Positions 36,305 through 45,393 are shown, counted from the stretch's first letter. The stretch: DNA of 45,621 nt from an uncultured Bacteroidales bacterium (GCA_902801325.1 CADCHQ010000023.1:11319-56939), one strand, 5' to 3'. A program made the numbers and translations. Notes: a model not told the origin generated them from the letters alone.

Positions 36305-36736
36305 ATGCGAAACCGTTACTTAACGTTAGTCCTGCTCGTATTCATGCTTGCAGTAGGACAGAGCACGTGGGCAGGAATGGCCCTGGTTGTTCATCAAAAG
36401 TCGGGTGGCACTGTAGAGTTTGCTTTTAGCAAAAAACCTGTGGTGACCTACTCTGGAGGCAATGTTGTCATTACGTCAACAGAAGCCAAGGTGGAATATC
36501 CCCTGTCCGACGTTCAGAAGTTCACCTTCAGCGAGGAAACGGATGGTGTGGAGCGCATCATTGCACCTGCTAACCAGCTTCCACAGCCTACATACATCTA
36601 TAATGTAGGTGGAATGCTCATGCGTACCTTACAACCCAACAAGGATGGCACGACGCCTGCTACTCTCGAAGGATTGCCCGCAGGCACGTACATCATCAAG
36701 AATGGAACAACAAAGTACAAAATCATTAAAAAGTAA
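36305..36736 (+). CDS. Small secreted protein with Por-secretion-tail-like C-terminus
   Basis: A 143-residue exported protein (signal peptide about 1-23). The first mature module (about 25-80, HQKSGGTVEFAFSKKPVV to YPLSDVQKFTFSEE) is a short beta domain common in secreted Prevotella proteins. It resembles the start of the next protein (VQSGGAVIFEKNVDAIEQVTF). The last 50 residues (YIYNVGGMLMRTLQ...GLPAGTYIIKNGTTKYKIIKK) look like the type-IX-secretion/Por C-terminal sorting domain (VYN-x-G-x3-R, G-x-YI-I-K). It is therefore likely secreted and surface-attached. The next gene begins 6 bp after its stop, so the two form an operon. Function unknown. Confidence 0.82.
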   Translation: MRNRYLTLVLLVFMLAVGQSTWAGMALVVHQKSGGTVEFAFSKKPVVTYSGGNVVITSTEAKVEYPLSDVQKFTFSEETDGVERIIAPANQLPQPTYIYNVGGMLMRTLQPNKDGTTPATLEGLPAGTYIIKNGTTKYKIIKK

Positions 36737-36742
36737 TCAACT

Positions 36743-37723
36743 ATGAAGAAGATATTTTTACTGGGCTTTGTTGCCCTATGTGCAATGACGATGAATGCAC
36801 AGATAATGAAGGTTCAATCCGGTGGCGCTGTTATATTCGAAAAGAATGTGGATGCTATAGAACAAGTGACCTTTGCCGATGCAAGCTCCAGTGAGGTGAG
36901 TGTTGCCTTCAAGAACAACTTCATCACGATGGATAAAGATGCCGAGTTGGCACTTGCCGACATCCTGATCACGAACAATGTTGCTGTTGCCGATCTTACT
37001 GTTACAAGCAGCAACACGGGCATTGTAGCCATTGCGGATGGCAAACTTGTAGCCAAGAACTATGGAAGCGCTATCATCACAGCAACGGCTAACAGCATAT
37101 TTGCCCCTGCCAGACTCTTCGTATCTGTGGAAGCAGGTCTTATGTATATTGAAGATATTTTTGTAATAACAGGTAGAGGCACAGTGGCGACCGGCACCAT
37201 CCTAACAGGTAAGTTTAAGGCGGGCGACTCTGTCATCATAGGCAAGATTAGTGATGATGCCGAAAACATAAATACAACTCTGGGCGGTATCGAAGTATTC
37301 CGTAAGTCTATTGAAGAAGCTTCGGCAGGTACGAATGTCGGCCTACTGCTTCGTGGCGTTGACAAAGCCAGCGTTGCACGTGGGGATGTCATCATGGCAC
37401 CAGGAAATACGGCTGTCGTTCAGAGCAAGAAGATTCGTGCTACGGTTTATGTCTTGACAAAGGAAGAAGGCGGTCGTCACACACCGTTCTTTGTAAACTA
37501 TCAGCCGCAGTTGACTGTTGGTGGAGTAGATATTCCAGTGGCTGTTACCGATCTGGGTACGCAGGATGGAGCTGCCGTCGAGATGGTTATGCCAGGCACT
37601 ACCAGTGAGGGCATGGTATTTGAAATTCAAGGCGCTGTCACACCTTTCTTCTACAGAGGCCAGCAGGCTGTCCTACGCGAAGGTGGCAAAACCATTGCAA
37701 GGTTAACAATTACTGGATATTGA
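36743..37723 (+). CDS. Secreted Ig-like protein carrying elongation factor Tu domains II and III (no GTPase domain)
   Basis: A 326-residue protein. Residues 1-19 are a signal peptide (ending MNAQ). Residues 21-46 match the module of the preceding small secreted protein. Residues 50-128 are a Big2/Ig-like domain (VTSSNTGIVAIADGKLVAKN, then SAIITATA). Residues 135-220 are EF-Tu domain II: IEDIFVITGRGTVATG, GGIEVFRKSIEEASAGTNVG and LLLRGVDKASVARGDVI. Residues 228-326 are domain III: ATVYVLTKEEGGRHTPFF, VEMVMPG and LREGGKTIARLTI. The GTPase domain (G1-G5 motifs) is absent. Residues equivalent to the EF-Tu pocket for the tRNA aminoacyl end are kept: Glu137, Asp138, Phe140, Arg145, Thr150, Glu184, Arg187 and Asn198. 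Wording is closest to Bacteroidota EF-Tu as I recall it, suggesting descent from a tuf gene. Secretion and role are inferred; binding of a host ligand, or a decoy for EF-Tu-targeting toxins or antibiotics, are options. Confidence 0.9.
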   Translation: MKKIFLLGFVALCAMTMNAQIMKVQSGGAVIFEKNVDAIEQVTFADASSSEVSVAFKNNFITMDKDAELALADILITNNVAVADLTVTSSNTGIVAIADGKLVAKNYGSAIITATANSIFAPARLFVSVEAGLMYIEDIFVITGRGTVATGTILTGKFKAGDSVIIGKISDDAENINTTLGGIEVFRKSIEEASAGTNVGLLLRGVDKASVARGDVIMAPGNTAVVQSKKIRATVYVLTKEEGGRHTPFFVNYQPQLTVGGVDIPVAVTDLGTQDGAAVEMVMPGTTSEGMVFEIQGAVTPFFYRGQQAVLREGGKTIARLTITGY

Positions 37724-37752
37724 TTTACCCTCTCCGCGAGACAATACTAAAG

Positions 37753-37784
37753 CAAAAGCCCGTTCGTAACAGAGCGGGCTTTTG
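37753..37784. terminator. Bidirectional terminator between the EF-Tu-like unit and the symporter fusion
   Basis: CAAAAGCCCG (37753-37762) pairs with CGGGCTTTTG (37775-37784). T-runs on both strands make it suitable for both converging transcripts. Confidence 0.9.
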
Positions 37785-37805
37785 TTGTGTTTAAAGGCAG
37801 TGCTA

Positions 37806-40373
37806 TTATGCCTTAGTTTCTGTTCGTTTGTTGCCTAACGACAGCAACCATCCCGTGAGGATGCTGACTACCATGCCGATGAAGCCGAAGAGCATGAATG
37901 ACGTGTCGGTGTTGTAGGCCATCCAGATGACGACTGCCTCGCCTACGATGAAGCCCAAGAGGGCAGAGCGACCATTGATGCGTGGCAAGAAGCGTCCCAT
38001 GAAGAACAGTCCGCCAAGTCCTGATGACAGGAGGCCGAGGATGGTGTTGAAGTAGTCGAGGAGGGACATGATGTTCCACGTAGCCATAAGCAAGGCAATG
38101 CCTACGCCGATGAGGCCACTGATGACGCAAGTCCAACGAGCCACGCGCAACATCTCCTTATCCATGACACGAGGACGGAAACGCTTCCAGAAGTCGATGC
38201 TGAATGCTGTGGACACCGAATTGATGTTAGACGAGATGGTGGACATCGTTGCGGCAAAGATGGCAGCAATCAGCAGACCTGCCACTCCTTGCGGCATCTG
38301 GCTCATCATGAAGAAGGGGAAGATGGTGTCGCCCTTGCTCATGGTGAAGTCGAGTGCGGCAGGGTGAGTCTTATAGAAGGTGTAGAGGCCTGTTCCTATC
38401 ACATAGAAAACGACAGAGATGAACACGCTCATGATACCATTCATCCAGATACTGCGACTGGCACTGCTGACGTCCTTGGTGGTGAGATAGCGCTGAATGA
38501 CGGTCTGGTCGGAGGTGTAGGAAATGAGATTGTTGGCAAGTCCGCCGCCCAGGATGGCCACCCAGAAGGTGACACGCCGATAGTCCCAACTCCATTCGAA
38601 GAGTCGCAGTTTGTCGTTGTCCACAGCCAACTGCCAGGCTCCAGAGAAACCGCCTTCGGTGTGTCCCCACAGATAGTATGCGGCAAAGAAGGCACCGCCC
38701 ACGAGGATGCATCCCTGTATGACGTCGCCCCAGATAACGGCCTCCACACCGCCCATGGTGCAATAGATGATGGTGACAAAGCCCATGAGGATGATGCACG
38801 TGCGAATGTCGATACCTGTCACTGCTGTCAGAGCCAGCGAGGGCAGGTAGAGAACCAAAGCCATGCGGGCTATCATGAAGATGATGAACAGTCCTGAAGC
38901 CATCAGACGGGTCAGAGCATTGAAGCGAATCTCCAGGTACTCGTACGCCGATGTGATGTTCAGGTTACGGAAGTAGGGCAGATAGTATTTGACCACAGGC
39001 CAACTTACCACCAATATCATGACGAGCATGGGGTAGTAAGTCCAGTTGGTGGCGTAGGCTTTCGCAGGAATGGCCATATAGGTGATAGCCGACAGCATGG
39101 TGGCATAGATGCTGATGCCTGCTGCCCACCAAGGCACACGTCCACCACCGCGGAAGAAGTCGTCGGAACCTCCTTCGCGACGCATGAAGAACACGCCCAA
39201 TCCGAGCATGCCCACCAGATAGATGACCAGCACAATCCAGTTGAGCCAACCAAAGTTGACTTTATGGAGGAAGGAAACCTTCATGACCTCCGATGCACGA
39301 ATGCCTGGCTTGCTTTCACCATCGACAAGGATGTAGCCGTCCTCTGTGTTGACAAGTCCTGCTCCGGCACGTGCTATAAGCGAATTGCCAGGAATGGAGT
39401 ACCATGAGTCGGTGATGGTGTGATAGACGAGCACATCGCGATTGAACTGATACCAAGGTGCAGGGTGTGTGAGATAGTCGTCGCCAAACTCTCCTCTTAC
39501 GGCCTGTTCAAAGATGTCCTTGTTCACGCCTCCGAAGAACAGCACATGACTGTAGCCCGATGGGACAGCATTCATGCCTGCAGTGGCTTGGCTTCCTGCG
39601 TGCGATTCCCATTCCATAGTCTTCAGGTTCAGTTCCAGTGCGTCGTCGGCAACCTTCCCTGTTGCAGGGTCATATCCGCCAAAGACAAACAGCGAGACGT
39701 CCAATCCGTTGGTCTGAACGACGGCACAGGGTTGCAGTCGTGCCTGGCCAGGAAGGTCGGCTATGTGTTCCCACTGGGCAGTCAGTACGGCAGCACCCTC
39801 GCCTGGACGAAGGCGATAGACTCCCATTTGGGGTTTACCGTCAGTTTGTCCGCCGACGACATAGATGCAGTCGTTGCCATAGGCGGCAGCCCCATTGTCG
39901 ACGCCCACAGGCAGTGATGGCCAGTTGATGACGCCTTCTTTGCTGATGCGATAGACGTGGGTCAGACTCTCTTTGCCATTCGTGCCACCCAAGCACACCA
40001 TTCCTTTGTTGGGCACAGCTACGCTAGCACCGTAGGCTGTGGCGGTGGGCAATGAAAAGCGGTATTTATACCATCTGCCTTTCCACAGATACCAAACGTC
40101 GCTGTAGAACACCTTCTCGCCACCCTCGGCAGCAGGTTTGTTGGGGAAGTTGCAACCGCCTGCAATGGTCAGTACGCCGTCCACCATTCCACAGAAGGGT
40201 GCCGACACGCCCTGTCCGCCCAGCGCGTGATGCGAAGGAAGGGCTTCGAGGGACAAACGATTGGGTTGTGCGTGCAGAGATAAGGGAAGACACAGGAACA
40301 GAAGAAGCCAAAGGCGGCTCCTCTTCCATACCTCCCACAAGGGGATGGAGTATAATCTGTTTGTCTTATTCAT
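37806..40373 (-). CDS. Kelch-repeat mutarotase (NanM-like) fused to sodium/solute symporter
   Basis: An 855-residue fusion. After an N-terminal signal/anchor (about 18-36), residues 45-365 contain Kelch blades (GGCNFPNKPAAEGGEK, VCLGGTNGK, YVVGGQTDGKPQ, FVFGGYDPATGK, LFFGGVNK), matching the cyclically permuted YjhT/NanM sialic-acid mutarotase type. From about 374 on is a complete SSS-family transporter of roughly 13 helices (RVPWWAAGISIYATMLSAITYMAIPA, SYTSDQTVIQRYLTTKD). The mutarotase would sit in the periplasm next to the transport path and supply the transported anomer of N-acetylneuraminate; the substrate is inferred from the neighbouring NanA-type lyase. It is on the minus strand, last gene after the lyase, separated by 285 bp of repeats. 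Confidence 0.88.
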   Translation of the reverse strand: MNKTNRLYSIPLWEVWKRSRLWLLLFLCLPLSLHAQPNRLSLEALPSHHALGGQGVSAPFCGMVDGVLTIAGGCNFPNKPAAEGGEKVFYSDVWYLWKGRWYKYRFSLPTATAYGASVAVPNKGMVCLGGTNGKESLTHVYRISKEGVINWPSLPVGVDNGAAAYGNDCIYVVGGQTDGKPQMGVYRLRPGEGAAVLTAQWEHIADLPGQARLQPCAVVQTNGLDVSLFVFGGYDPATGKVADDALELNLKTMEWESHAGSQATAGMNAVPSGYSHVLFFGGVNKDIFEQAVRGEFGDDYLTHPAPWYQFNRDVLVYHTITDSWYSIPGNSLIARAGAGLVNTEDGYILVDGESKPGIRASEVMKVSFLHKVNFGWLNWIVLVIYLVGMLGLGVFFMRREGGSDDFFRGGGRVPWWAAGISIYATMLSAITYMAIPAKAYATNWTYYPMLVMILVVSWPVVKYYLPYFRNLNITSAYEYLEIRFNALTRLMASGLFIIFMIARMALVLYLPSLALTAVTGIDIRTCIILMGFVTIIYCTMGGVEAVIWGDVIQGCILVGGAFFAAYYLWGHTEGGFSGAWQLAVDNDKLRLFEWSWDYRRVTFWVAILGGGLANNLISYTSDQTVIQRYLTTKDVSSASRSIWMNGIMSVFISVVFYVIGTGLYTFYKTHPAALDFTMSKGDTIFPFFMMSQMPQGVAGLLIAAIFAATMSTISSNINSVSTAFSIDFWKRFRPRVMDKEMLRVARWTCVISGLIGVGIALLMATWNIMSLLDYFNTILGLLSSGLGGLFFMGRFLPRINGRSALLGFIVGEAVVIWMAYNTDTSFMLFGFIGMVVSILTGWLLSLGNKRTETKA

Positions 40374-40658
40374 TCATTCTAATTGCTTATGTTTCGCGCT
40401 ATCTTCTCCCTCTCGGGATACGCCCAGTCCTTAACTCTCTCCCTCTCCCTAGGAGAGGGCAGGGGTGAGGTCTTTAACTCTTAATTCTTGCTCCGGCAAG
40501 CTACGCAAGCGTAGGCCTGCGGCCGTCCGATTACTTAACTTTTAATTCTTAATTCTTAACTCTTAACTCTTAATTCTTAACTCTTAACTCTTAACTCTTA
40601 ACCTATATCCCCTCTCCCTCCTTCTCCCTCTCCTTGGGAGAGGGCTGGGGTGAGGTCC
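40374..40658. repeat. Repeat-filled gap between the lyase and symporter genes
   Basis: It holds REP-like palindromes at 40441-40470 and 40611-40661, about ten TAACTCT/TTAATTC units (40525-40602), and a TTGCTCCGGCAAGCTACGCA element related to those beside the GH43 pair. No gene or clear promoter is seen. Confidence 0.8.
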
Positions 40659-41585
40659 TTAGAATAGATTACAGTGTCCCCAGAAGTCGATGGCGTCGAG
40701 TTCTGCCTTCAGTCGAGCCTCTTCCTCGTCGGTGATGTTCTGGAAGGGAGTGCGGTTAGGACCAAGGTCCAGACCCATGAGTTTCATGATGCGCTTGCCA
40801 CCCACGATGTTGCCACGGAAGTGACAGATGACATTGATGACCTCTTGGGCATAGTTCTGCAGGGCACGAGCCTTCTCCAGATCGCCTTGCTTCCAAGCCT
40901 CGATGATGCCCACCAGACAACGTCCGTTGTAGTTTGTGGTACCACCGATACCGCCTCGTGCACCACCCATTGCCAATGAGGGAAGGATGGTCTCGTCCTG
41001 TCCGTGAAGCATGTCGAACTTGCCGTCGGCATAGAGTCGGCACTGGTTGTACTCGTAGATGCTCTCGAAGGTGTACTTGATGCCTGCGAAGTTGGGAATG
41101 CGTCCGTCCACTGCCTTCAGCAGTTCCACCATAGGCAGGAAAGCCCCATTGAAGGCAGGAATGTGATAGAAATAGAAGGGCAGGTCAGGAGCACCGCAAG
41201 CAATCTCTTCGCAGTACTTCACCAGTTCTTCTATGCGTCCCACCTTGGGGAATGGAGGTGCCATAGCGCCTATGCCCCATGCGCCTATCTTCTGGGCATG
41301 TTCGGCCAGTCGGCGGCTCTCGCGCACACAGCAACTGCCCACATGCACGATGACCTTGAATCCCTCTGGTGCTGCCTTCATCCAGGCTTCAGCTATCTGC
41401 ATGCGTTCGTCACTCGTCAGCATGTAGCCTTCGCCCGACGAACCGTTGATAAACACGCCTTTCAGTCCGTTCTTTGCCAGCATCTGGGCATACTGTGGAA
41501 TCGGTTCCAAGTTCACGTCACCATTAGCCTTGAATGGTGTAAACGGGGCATCGATGAGGCCCTCAATCTTCTCAAACTGTTTCAT
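40659..41585 (-). CDS. nanA: N-acetylneuraminate lyase (DHDPS/NAL family)
   Basis: Class I aldolase of the DapA/NanA family, 308 residues. The Schiff-base lysine is Lys170 in FAGIKYTFES and the catalytic Tyr is Tyr140 in FYFYHIPAFNG. The carboxylate-binding motif is GSSGEGY (48-54; DapA has GTTGE). The YHIPAFNG wording and lack of DapA residues favour sialic acid cleavage to N-acetylmannosamine and pyruvate. The epimerase and mutarotase-symporter nearby agree. Minus strand, after a polytopic membrane protein (93-bp gap with a REP-like palindrome) and before the symporter fusion. Confidence 0.88.
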   Translation of the reverse strand: MKQFEKIEGLIDAPFTPFKANGDVNLEPIPQYAQMLAKNGLKGVFINGSSGEGYMLTSDERMQIAEAWMKAAPEGFKVIVHVGSCCVRESRRLAEHAQKIGAWGIGAMAPPFPKVGRIEELVKYCEEIACGAPDLPFYFYHIPAFNGAFLPMVELLKAVDGRIPNFAGIKYTFESIYEYNQCRLYADGKFDMLHGQDETILPSLAMGGARGGIGGTTNYNGRCLVGIIEAWKQGDLEKARALQNYAQEVINVICHFRGNIVGGKRIMKLMGLDLGPNRTPFQNITDEEEARLKAELDAIDFWGHCNLF

Positions 41586-41623
41586 CTTTATATTTTATTG
41601 AACATTGAATATTGAACATTAAA

Positions 41624-41672
41624 TCTCCTCCCCATTCTCCTCCCCTCCTTAACAGGGAGGGGGACGGGGGAG
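41624..41672. repeat. REP-like palindrome between the membrane protein and lyase genes
   Basis: CTCCTCCCCATTCTCCTCCC and GGGAGGGGGACGGGGGAGAG arms around TTAACA. Same family as the other G/C-rich elements in the right half of the window. Confidence 0.75.
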
Positions 41673-41678
41673 AGTCCG

Positions 41679-42560
41679 TTATATTTTTCTTCTCATATAT
41701 TTTTCCGCCAGATGCTGACAGAGGAACAACAGCCAGAACATGCTGAAGAAGCACACTCCCGTGACAGCGTTGTCGATGCCCAGCGGGGCAAAGGGTAGGG
41801 TGAACAACGAGAAGAGACCGCACAGCGTCATCACGTAATGCCGACGGGCGATGTACAGGATGTCCATCCTTCCCTTTTTGGCAGCGGACAGGTAACCCGT
41901 GAGGAGGAGTGCCGCAACGAATACCTTTGTCTCCCACAGCGTTTTCAGTGCGATGCTGGTCACGGACGTGATCACCTCGAGGTCAGTGGCCATGTTCAGG
42001 CTCTCGTGGCGTTTGTTCCAGATGCTCAGTCCTGTGCCGATGATGACGCCGATGACCATAGGCCAGCATGCCTGACGGAAGAATCGCTCGTGACGCTGGA
42101 AGGCCAGCCACACGAAGGCACAGCACAGCGGAATGGTGATACCGTTGTGGGTATAGCTACAGAAGACGCCCATCAACAGCATCAAGAGATACCACCGATG
42201 GAAGTCCTTCTGACTGACACGATTGTACTGGGCAATGAAGAACGGCACGATGCATTGCGACGACAGTTCGAGGATGGAGTCGAGGTCGCGATTGAAGAAA
42301 ACCTCCTCGCCCGGACAGAAGAATATGATGAAGACTGCCGTTGCAATGATGCCTATGATGGTGCTGTCGGTGCGTGCCAGACGGGCTGTCAGATAGACAA
42401 GCAAGGTGAACAGTACCGACGTGGTGATGTTGATGGTCCACGGTTCCCAGATGTACCCTCCCGTAGGTGGAAATAAGGCCAGTCCTACCCATACTCCGAA
42501 GAATATGATGCAGTAGGCAAGTACCTGAATCTGAGTGAATATGTTCTTCATGCTTGGCAT
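41679..42560 (-). CDS. Polytopic inner-membrane protein of unknown function
   Basis: A 293-residue protein with about eight or nine hydrophobic helices (for example 11-30, 45-83, 118-148, 155-175, 203-220, 236-278) and a short basic C-terminal tail (KYMRRKI). A conserved-looking loop, CPGEEVFFNRDLDSILELSS, lies after the third helix. The open frame begins at 42560 (MPSMKN); the second ATG at 42551 is equally possible. A minus-strand -7-like TAACTTTG box lies at 42578-42585. I do not recognise a named family; some resemblance to Bacteroidales uncharacterised glycosyltransferase-like or DUF6056-type membrane proteins is a guess. Same strand as nanA, so possibly co-transcribed. Confidence 0.75.
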   Translation of the reverse strand: MPSMKNIFTQIQVLAYCIIFFGVWVGLALFPPTGGYIWEPWTINITTSVLFTLLVYLTARLARTDSTIIGIIATAVFIIFFCPGEEVFFNRDLDSILELSSQCIVPFFIAQYNRVSQKDFHRWYLLMLLMGVFCSYTHNGITIPLCCAFVWLAFQRHERFFRQACWPMVIGVIIGTGLSIWNKRHESLNMATDLEVITSVTSIALKTLWETKVFVAALLLTGYLSAAKKGRMDILYIARRHYVMTLCGLFSLFTLPFAPLGIDNAVTGVCFFSMFWLLFLCQHLAEKYMRRKI

Positions 42561-43059
42561 AGGTGCACTATCGCTTACAAAGTTACAAAATTAATTACGA
42601 AATCCGAGTTACGAGTTACGATTTTTTTTCAATCGTTGTTCCGAAATCCGAGTTCTTTCAGTCGCTTCGCTTTGTGAAAGCGTCCCTTTGGGCCGAGCGA
42701 CGAATTACGAATTATTTTCAATTCCGATTATGATTGCGTTAGTTCCCTCCCCTTGGGGGAGGGTTAGGGAGAGGTATCAGTTCCCTCCCTTTGGGGCGAC
42801 TGGGGTCTTTAGAGGAGCCACTAAATGTGGCTACGGCCCCACAAAGGGCGAAGAAGGCCTTTAGATGATTGCCCTTTGGCAATCAGTGCCTGATGAGGGG
42901 AAGAATCTATGATTCTGACGGTGGTGCCGAGTCCCCACTCGCGACGGAGGGCAGTCAGGAAGGGGTCTTTAGCAACAAAAAAGCCCCGACAACCACAATG
43001 GTCATCGGAGCCTTGTATTAATCCCCTCTCCTTTGGAGAGGGATAGGGAGAGGTTTTTT
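42561..43059. other. Repeat- and hairpin-rich gap between groEL and the membrane protein gene
   Basis: No gene is seen. It contains CGAGTTACGAGTTACGA-type short repeats (42600-42720), REP-like palindromes (42745-42778, 43022-43056) and a row of small palindromes. Examples are TGATTGCC-CTTT-GGCAATCA, GAATC-TAT-GATTC and GAGT-CCCC-ACTC (about 42866-42945). GGGGTCTTTAG occurs twice (42803 and 42963). The groEL terminator lies at its right end. Confidence 0.7.
42976..43014 (-). terminator. Intrinsic terminator after groEL
   Basis: On the minus strand AAGGCTCCGATGACC, loop ATTGT, GGTTGTCGGGGCTT, then six T. Several G-U pairs form only on minus-strand RNA, fitting termination of groES-groEL. Confidence 0.85.
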
Positions 43060-44700
<1,641 letters not shown>

Positions 44701-44704
44701 CTAA

Positions 44705-44875
44705 GCCCCTCTCCTCCGTCCCCTCCCCCGAATGGGAGGGGCAAAGGTGTCGCCTGAGAGACAAAAGGCGTTCTATTTTTTTTGTTTTACTTTCTTTTCA
44801 AGTTCTCCATTCGTTTACTCCATGCAGGGTAAACTCCTCTCCCATTCGGGGGAGAGGCAGGGAGAGAGGGGCCGT
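44705..44875. repeat. Two REP-like palindromes in the groES-groEL gap
   Basis: CCCCTCC...GGGAGGGG at 44705-44745 and CTCTCCC-ATTCG-GGGGAGAG at 44833-44872. They would lie in the groES-groEL messenger RNA and form stable hairpins between the two reading frames. Confidence 0.8.
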
Positions 44876-44882
44876 TACCCCT

Positions 44883-45155
44883 TTACCCCAAAATCGCTAC
44901 CACATCGCTCTGGCGCATGATCAGGTACTTCTTGCCCTCCAGCTCCAGTTCTGTGCCGGCATACTTGCCGTAGAGCACCTGGTCGCCCACCTTCAGCACC
45001 ATTTCTTCGTCCTTGGTGCCTTGGCCAACGGCTACGATTTCGCCCTTCAGGGGCTTTTCCTTAGCGGTATCGGGGATGATGATGCCGCCCACTGTCTTTG
45101 TCTCTGCAGGTGCGGGCTCAATGAGCACGCGGTCTGCCAATGGTTTGATGTTCAT
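44883..45155 (-). CDS. groES: Co-chaperonin GroES (10 kDa)
   Basis: Heptameric lid of the GroEL cage. The 90-residue protein shows the N-terminal [11 protein letters not shown] signature, the mobile loop (about 17-32, [14 protein letters not shown], carrying the GroEL-binding Gly-Ile-Ile-Ile) and the [14 protein letters not shown] strand. First gene of the groES-groEL pair on the minus strand. A sigma-54-like motif is centred about 60 bp upstream of its start. Confidence 0.97.
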   Translation of the reverse strand: MNIKPLADRVLIEPAPAETKTVGGIIIPDTAKEKPLKGEIVAVGQGTKDEEMVLKVGDQVLYGKYAGTELELEGKKYLIMRQSDVVAILG

Positions 45156-45206
45156 GTCTTGTATTTTTAAAGTTTAAAGTTTAATAATTTTCTCCTCCCC
45201 ATAGTC

Positions 45207-45222
45207 TACAAAAACCGTGCCA
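45207..45222 (-). promoter_or_regulatory. Sigma-54-like -24/-12 motif upstream of groES
   Basis: On the minus strand, TGGCACG-GTTT-TTGTA, preceded by TT: matches TGGCACG-N4-TTGCW with one deviation (GC to GT). It lies 52 bp before the groES start codon, a normal distance for a -24/-12 promoter. No standard TTTG/TAnnTTTG promoter and no CIRCE repeat were found upstream of groES. Confidence 0.5.
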
Positions 45223-45393
45223 AAGGAGGTCGAGAGAGAATCCCTAAAAAGAATAATGTATGGTTGCTGACAATTTATCATGAGCACAGGCCAGGCAATC
45301 CTTACACCTTACAACCTTTGTTCGAGGCGTTTCAAACCTATGTTCGAGATGCATTGAACCTAAGGCTTTCGGCACTCCCTTCCCTTGCCTGAA
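45223..45393. repeat. Upstream region of groES with a second copy of the 22-bp array
   Basis: No gene is seen. AACCTTTGTTCGAGGCGTTT, AACCTATGTTCGAGATGCAT and AACCTAAGG begin at 45313, 45335 and 45357, again 22 bp apart and clearly of the same family as 35927-36003. Confidence 0.75.

Noticed and set aside
36743..37723. Misassembled or truncated tuf gene
   Set aside because: The frame is continuous from signal peptide through the Ig-like module into domain II, with its own promoter-operon-terminator context, and the EF-Tu part has diverged throughout. It is therefore a genuine gene and not a broken tuf.
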